Positions 6,347 to 9,311 of a DNA stretch of 9,311 nucleotides are shown here, piece after piece. The translations under genes and the position numbers were made by a program. This DNA comes from an uncultured Actinoplanes sp. (GTDB lineage Bacteria > Actinomycetota > Actinomycetes > Mycobacteriales > Micromonosporaceae): contig CAKUMG010000156.1 in the NCBI GenBank assembly GCA_934667465.1, forward strand, positions 1 to 9,311, written 5' to 3'. The notes below the pieces were generated by a model, which was given only the letters and a program-made list of their open reading frames with translations, did no database searches and was not told the origin of the DNA. Every line of letters begins with the position of its first letter. Positions within the stretch are counted from its first letter, which is position 1.

Positions 6347-7659
6347 CTCAGCCACGACGTGAGGTGCTCCAGAAGCTGACCCCCGTCCTCACCAAGCGCT
6401 GGCTCTCGCCGGATGCCTGGAAGATCGAGACCTACGAGCGGCTGGACGGCTACGCCGCCGTGCGCAAGGCGCTCCAGGTGCACCCCGACGACCTCATCGC
6501 GCTCATCAAGGACTCGGGCCTGCGCGGCCGCGGCGGTGCGGGCTTCCCGACCGGCCTCAAGTGGGGCTTCATCCCGCAGGGCGACGGCAAGCCGCACTAC
6601 CTCGTCATCAACGCCGACGAGGGCGAGCCGGGCACCTGCAAGGACCTGCCCCTGATGACCTGGGACCCGCACTCGCTGGTCGAGGGCGCGATCATCGCCG
6701 CGTACGCGATCCGCGCCGCCCGGGCCTTCATCTACATCCGCGGCGAGGCGGTCCACGCCGCCCGCCGGCTGCGCAACGCCGTGCAGGAGGCGTACGCGAA
6801 GGGCTACCTGGGCGAGAACATCCTCGGTTCCGGGTTCGACCTCGACCTGGTGGTCCACAGCGGCGCCGGTGCGTACATCTGCGGCGAGGAGACGGCGCTG
6901 CTCGACTCGCTCGAGGGCTTCCGCGGCCAGCCCCGGCTGCGCCCGCCGTTCCCCGCGATCGCCGGCCTCTATGCGAGCCCGACCGTGGTGAACAACGTCG
7001 GCACGATCGCCAGCGTGCCGTACATCGTGCTGGGCGGCGCCGCCTGGTGGAAGAGCATGGGCACGGAGAAGTCGGCCGGCCCGATGATCTACTCGCTCTC
7101 CGGCCGGGTCACCAACCCCGGGCAGTACGAGTGCGGTCTCGGCATCACGCTGCGCGAGCTGATCGAGCTGGCGGGCGGGATGAAGCCGGGCCACGAGCTC
7201 AAGTTCTGGACGCCGGGCGGCTCCTCCACGCCGCTGCTGACGGCCGAGCACATCGACACCCCGATGGACTTCGAGGGGGTGGCGGCGGCCGGCTCGATCC
7301 TGGGCACCACGGCGATGCAGATCTTCTCGGACCAGGACTGCCCGGTCTACGCGACGTGGCGGTGGCTGGAGTTCTACCACCACGAGTCCTGCGGCAAGTG
7401 CACCCCGTGCCGCGAGGGCAACTACTGGATGGTGCGTACCTACCGGCGGATCCTCTCCGGCGAGGGCACCTACAAGGACCTGGACACCCTGCAGGACACC
7501 GCGGACAACATCTTCGGCCGGTCGTTCTGCGGCCTCGGCGACGGTGCGGCCACCCCGGTCATGTCCACGCTCAAGTGGTTCCGGCAGGACTACCTGGACT
7601 ACATCGAGGGTCGGACGGCTCCCCGGCTGTCCGCGAAGTCCCTGGTTGGAGCGCACTGA
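6343..7659 (+). CDS. nuoF: NADH-quinone oxidoreductase subunit F (NADH/FMN, N3 cluster)
   Basis: NuoF is the 51-kDa-type flavoprotein that oxidises NADH at FMN and passes electrons into the [4Fe-4S] cluster N3. The 438 aa are complete. The glycine-rich nucleotide-binding segment [14 protein letters not shown] starts at residue 61, the [12 protein letters not shown] segment follows, and [19 protein letters not shown] is the second family signature. N3 ligands are Cys350, Cys353 and Cys356 ([11 protein letters not shown]) and Cys396 (SFCGLGDGA). The start is GTG at 6343, overlapping the nuoE stop as GTGA, with GAGGAG (6332-6337) 5 bases upstream. The stop TGA shares its A with the nuoG ATG, so nuoE-F-G are translationally coupled. 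Confidence 0.97.
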   Translation: MTQPRREVLQKLTPVLTKRWLSPDAWKIETYERLDGYAAVRKALQVHPDDLIALIKDSGLRGRGGAGFPTGLKWGFIPQGDGKPHYLVINADEGEPGTCKDLPLMTWDPHSLVEGAIIAAYAIRAARAFIYIRGEAVHAARRLRNAVQEAYAKGYLGENILGSGFDLDLVVHSGAGAYICGEETALLDSLEGFRGQPRLRPPFPAIAGLYASPTVVNNVGTIASVPYIVLGGAAWWKSMGTEKSAGPMIYSLSGRVTNPGQYECGLGITLRELIELAGGMKPGHELKFWTPGGSSTPLLTAEHIDTPMDFEGVAAAGSILGTTAMQIFSDQDCPVYATWRWLEFYHHESCGKCTPCREGNYWMVRTYRRILSGEGTYKDLDTLQDTADNIFGRSFCGLGDGAATPVMSTLKWFRQDYLDYIEGRTAPRLSAKSLVGAH

Positions 7660-9287
7660 TGACCGACGTCGCCAAGAAGACCGACCAGGTGACCCTCACC
7701 ATCGACGGCGTCGAGGTCACCGCCGCCAAGGGTGAGCTGGTCATCCGGGTCGCGGAGCGGATGGGCATCGCCATCCCGCGGTTCTGCGACCACCCGCTGC
7801 TGGCACCGGCCGGCGCTTGCCGGCAGTGCCTGGTGGAGGTGGAGGGCCAGCGCAAGCCGGTCGCCTCCTGCACGCAGACCGTCGCCGACGGCATGGTGGT
7901 CAAGACGCAGCTCAGCTCGCCGGTGGCCGCGAAGGCACAGGGCGGCGTGATGGAGCTGCTGCTGGCCAACCACCCGCTGGACTGCCCGACCTGTGACAAG
8001 GGCGGCGAGTGCCCGCTGCAGAACCAGGCGATGAGCAGCGGCCGCACCGACTCGCGGTTCCACGAGCACAAGCGCGAGTACGAGAAGCCGATCCACATCT
8101 CCAGCCAGGTGCTGCTCGACCGGGAGCGCTGCATCCTGTGCCAGCGCTGCACCCGCTTCTCGGAGGAGATCGCGGGGGACAAGTTCATCGACCTGATGGA
8201 CCGCTCCTCCGGCGAGCAGATCAACGTCTACCGGGATGACTTCTTCGGGGGTACGGGCACCGGGGACGGCCAGGTCGGCGAGGGCGACGGCGACGTCGCG
8301 TTCAACTCGTACTTCTCCGGCAACACGATCCAGATCTGCCCGGTGGGTGCGCTGACCGGCGAGCAGTACCGGTTCCGGGCCCGCCCGTTCGACCTGGTGT
8401 CCACGCCGACGACGTGCGAGCACTGCTCGGCCGGCTGCTCGATGCGCGCCGACCACCGCCGCGGCAAGGTGCTGCGCCGGCTGGCGGGCGACGACGCGGC
8501 GGTCAACGAGGAGTGGAACTGCGACAAGGGCCGGTGGGGCTTCCGCTACGCCACCGCCTACGACCGGCTCACCACGCCGCTGATCCGCGACGCGGGCACC
8601 GGCGAGCTGCGCGAGGCCTCGTGGTCGGAGGCGCTGCTCGCCGCGGCCGAGGGGCTGAGCGCCGCGCGGGCGCGGGGGGTCGGCGTGCTGACCGGCGGAA
8701 GGCTGACGGTCGAGGACGCGTACGCCTATGCGAAGTTCGCCCGGGTCGCCCTGGGTACCAACGACATCGACTTCCGGGCCCGCCCGGTCTCGGGTGAGGA
8801 GGCCGACTTCCTGGCCTCCGAGGTGGCCGGGGTCGGCGACGTCACGTACGAGGACGTGGAGAACGCGCCCTCGGCCGTGATCGTGGGGCTGGAGCCCGAG
8901 GAGGAGTGCCCGATCCTGTTCCTGCGCCTGCGCAAGGGACACGGGAAGAAGAAGCTCAAGGTCACGGCCGTGGCGCCGTTCCGCAGCCGGGGCTTCGAGA
9001 AGCTGGGCGCGACCCTGGTCACCGCGGTGCCCGGCGACGAGGCGCGGCTGCTGGCCGGCGACGCCACGGTGGCCGCGGCGCTGGCCGAGCCGGGCGCGCT
9101 GCTGATCGTGGGCGAGCACGACCCGGACGTGATGACGCTCAACCGGGACGCCCGCGCCCACCTCACCACGGTCTCCGACCTGCTGATGATCCCCGGTGCC
9201 ACGCACCTCTTCCAGGAGGAGGGGACGCTGGAGGCGGTCTCGGCCGCGGCCGCGGTGTGGTTCGCCGACCATCTGCGCCGGCCCTGA
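7659..9287 (+). CDS. nuoG: NADH-quinone oxidoreductase subunit G, truncated and fused in frame to a hydrolase tail
   Basis: NuoG is the 75-kDa-type subunit relaying electrons from NuoF toward NuoB. All cluster ligands are present: N1b [2Fe-2S] Cys43, Cys54, Cys57, Cys71; N5 His105, Cys109, Cys112, Cys118; N4 Cys158, Cys161, Cys164, Cys227; and N7 Cys253, Cys256, Cys260, Cys288. Residues 194-213 are a Gly/Asp-rich insert before the N4 Cys227. After residue 290 the molybdopterin-oxidoreductase-like domain begins normally ([11 protein letters not shown], then [17 protein letters not shown] at about 410-426), but it stops near residue 480, where about 800 aa or more would be expected. The remaining 60 or so residues are not NuoG-like (see the next entry). 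The total is 542 aa. The ATG overlaps the nuoF stop. If real, the subunit lacks most of its C-terminal domain and complex I is probably non-functional; a chimeric assembly is equally possible. Confidence 0.9.
   Translation: MTDVAKKTDQVTLTIDGVEVTAAKGELVIRVAERMGIAIPRFCDHPLLAPAGACRQCLVEVEGQRKPVASCTQTVADGMVVKTQLSSPVAAKAQGGVMELLLANHPLDCPTCDKGGECPLQNQAMSSGRTDSRFHEHKREYEKPIHISSQVLLDRERCILCQRCTRFSEEIAGDKFIDLMDRSSGEQINVYRDDFFGGTGTGDGQVGEGDGDVAFNSYFSGNTIQICPVGALTGEQYRFRARPFDLVSTPTTCEHCSAGCSMRADHRRGKVLRRLAGDDAAVNEEWNCDKGRWGFRYATAYDRLTTPLIRDAGTGELREASWSEALLAAAEGLSAARARGVGVLTGGRLTVEDAYAYAKFARVALGTNDIDFRARPVSGEEADFLASEVAGVGDVTYEDVENAPSAVIVGLEPEEECPILFLRLRKGHGKKKLKVTAVAPFRSRGFEKLGATLVTAVPGDEARLLAGDATVAAALAEPGALLIVGEHDPDVMTLNRDARAHLTTVSDLLMIPGATHLFQEEGTLEAVSAAAAVWFADHLRRP
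9099..9287 (+). pseudogene. C-terminal fragment of a dienelactone-hydrolase-like alpha/beta hydrolase, in frame with nuoG
   Basis: From about Leu481 the nuoG frame reads [20 protein letters not shown], then [18 protein letters not shown] and ends WFADHLRRP. This is the usual C-terminus of a group of actinobacterial alpha/beta hydrolases (dienelactone hydrolase family, some fused to phosphoribosyltransferases): a strand LLIVG, an Asp three residues on (Asp488), a V-x-x-L-N-R helix, then G-A-T-H-L-F with the catalytic-type His516 and a final W-F helix. The nucleophile Ser region and the rest of the hydrolase are absent, so the fragment cannot be active. The assignment is from memory of the family, without a search. 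The exact join cannot be fixed because LLIVG suits both proteins. Confidence 0.66.
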
Positions 9288-9295
9288 CCGGGCCC

Positions 9296-9311
9296 GCGCT
9301 CAGATGAGCGC
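9296..9311. repeat. Perfect 7-bp inverted repeat at the window edge
   Basis: GCGCTCA (9296-9302) and TGAGCGC (9305-9311) flank two bases and end exactly at the last base given. It could be the start of a terminator hairpin behind the hydrolase-like stop codon, perhaps extended by bases not shown, or chance. Confidence 0.4.

Noticed and set aside
5704..7656. 650-codon antisense frame opposite nuoE/nuoF
   Set aside because: Same shadow effect; composition is typical of antisense GC-rich DNA, and both sense genes have intact cofactor motifs.
6561..7658. Upstream extension of the nuoG frame inside nuoF
   Set aside because: It is the out-of-frame reading of nuoF; the ATG at 7659 overlapping the nuoF stop gives the normal NuoG N-terminus.
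7599..9272. 557-codon antisense frame opposite nuoG
   Set aside because: Shadow of nuoG with low-complexity His/Arg/Val-rich translation and no family motif.
7659..9287. NuoG as a natural short form, or a purposeful new fusion enzyme
   Set aside because: The NuoG domain is cut mid-domain and the hydrolase part lacks its nucleophile, so neither half would be complete; rearrangement or assembly error explains it better.

Overview
The window carries the 5' part of an actinobacterial respiratory complex I (nuo) operon, preceded by menaquinone-maturation genes, all on the + strand. Very high GC with strong GC3 bias, a 14-subunit-type nuo gene order, a MenJ-like reductase directly before nuoA and the fine detail of the proteins point to a high-GC actinomycete, most likely Micromonosporaceae (Actinoplanes/Micromonospora type). 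The family assignment is inference from remembered homologues, not from a search.

Layout: 1-267 is the 3' end of a demethylmenaquinone methyltransferase gene (menG/ubiE). 346-630 is a small acidic protein of unknown function. 631-740 is a compact control region with a short palindrome (636-649), a promoter-like pair (-35 at 652-657, -10 at 675-680) and a near-perfect match to the NADH-sensing repressor Rex operator (696-713). 741-2021 encodes a FAD-dependent geranylgeranyl-reductase-family enzyme (menJ-like). A strong hairpin (2034-2059) separates it from 2158-7659, which holds nuoA, nuoB, nuoC, nuoD, nuoE and nuoF, with ATGA/GTGA-type overlaps from nuoB to nuoC to nuoD and from nuoE to nuoF. 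nuoG begins at 7659.

How they work together: MenG methylates demethylmenaquinone and MenJ saturates one isoprene unit, giving the quinone that complex I (NuoA-N) reduces with NADH electrons. NuoE/F/G form the NADH-oxidising module, NuoB/C/D the quinone-reducing connecting module, and NuoA is part of the membrane arm. A Rex site in front of menJ would tie this set to the NADH/NAD+ ratio.

The main anomaly is at the right end. The nuoG frame is normal through all its iron-sulfur ligands (N1b, N5, N4, N7) to about residue 480. It then continues, with no break in frame, into about 60 residues that look like the C-terminus of a dienelactone-hydrolase/alpha-beta-hydrolase protein (conserved Asp and a GATHLF histidine motif), and stops at 9287. 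The result is 542 aa instead of the usual 800 or so. The join falls on a stretch (LLIVG) that both families share, so this is either an assembly chimera at a contig edge or a short-homology rearrangement that has broken nuoG. The window ends 24 bases later on a perfect 7-bp inverted repeat.
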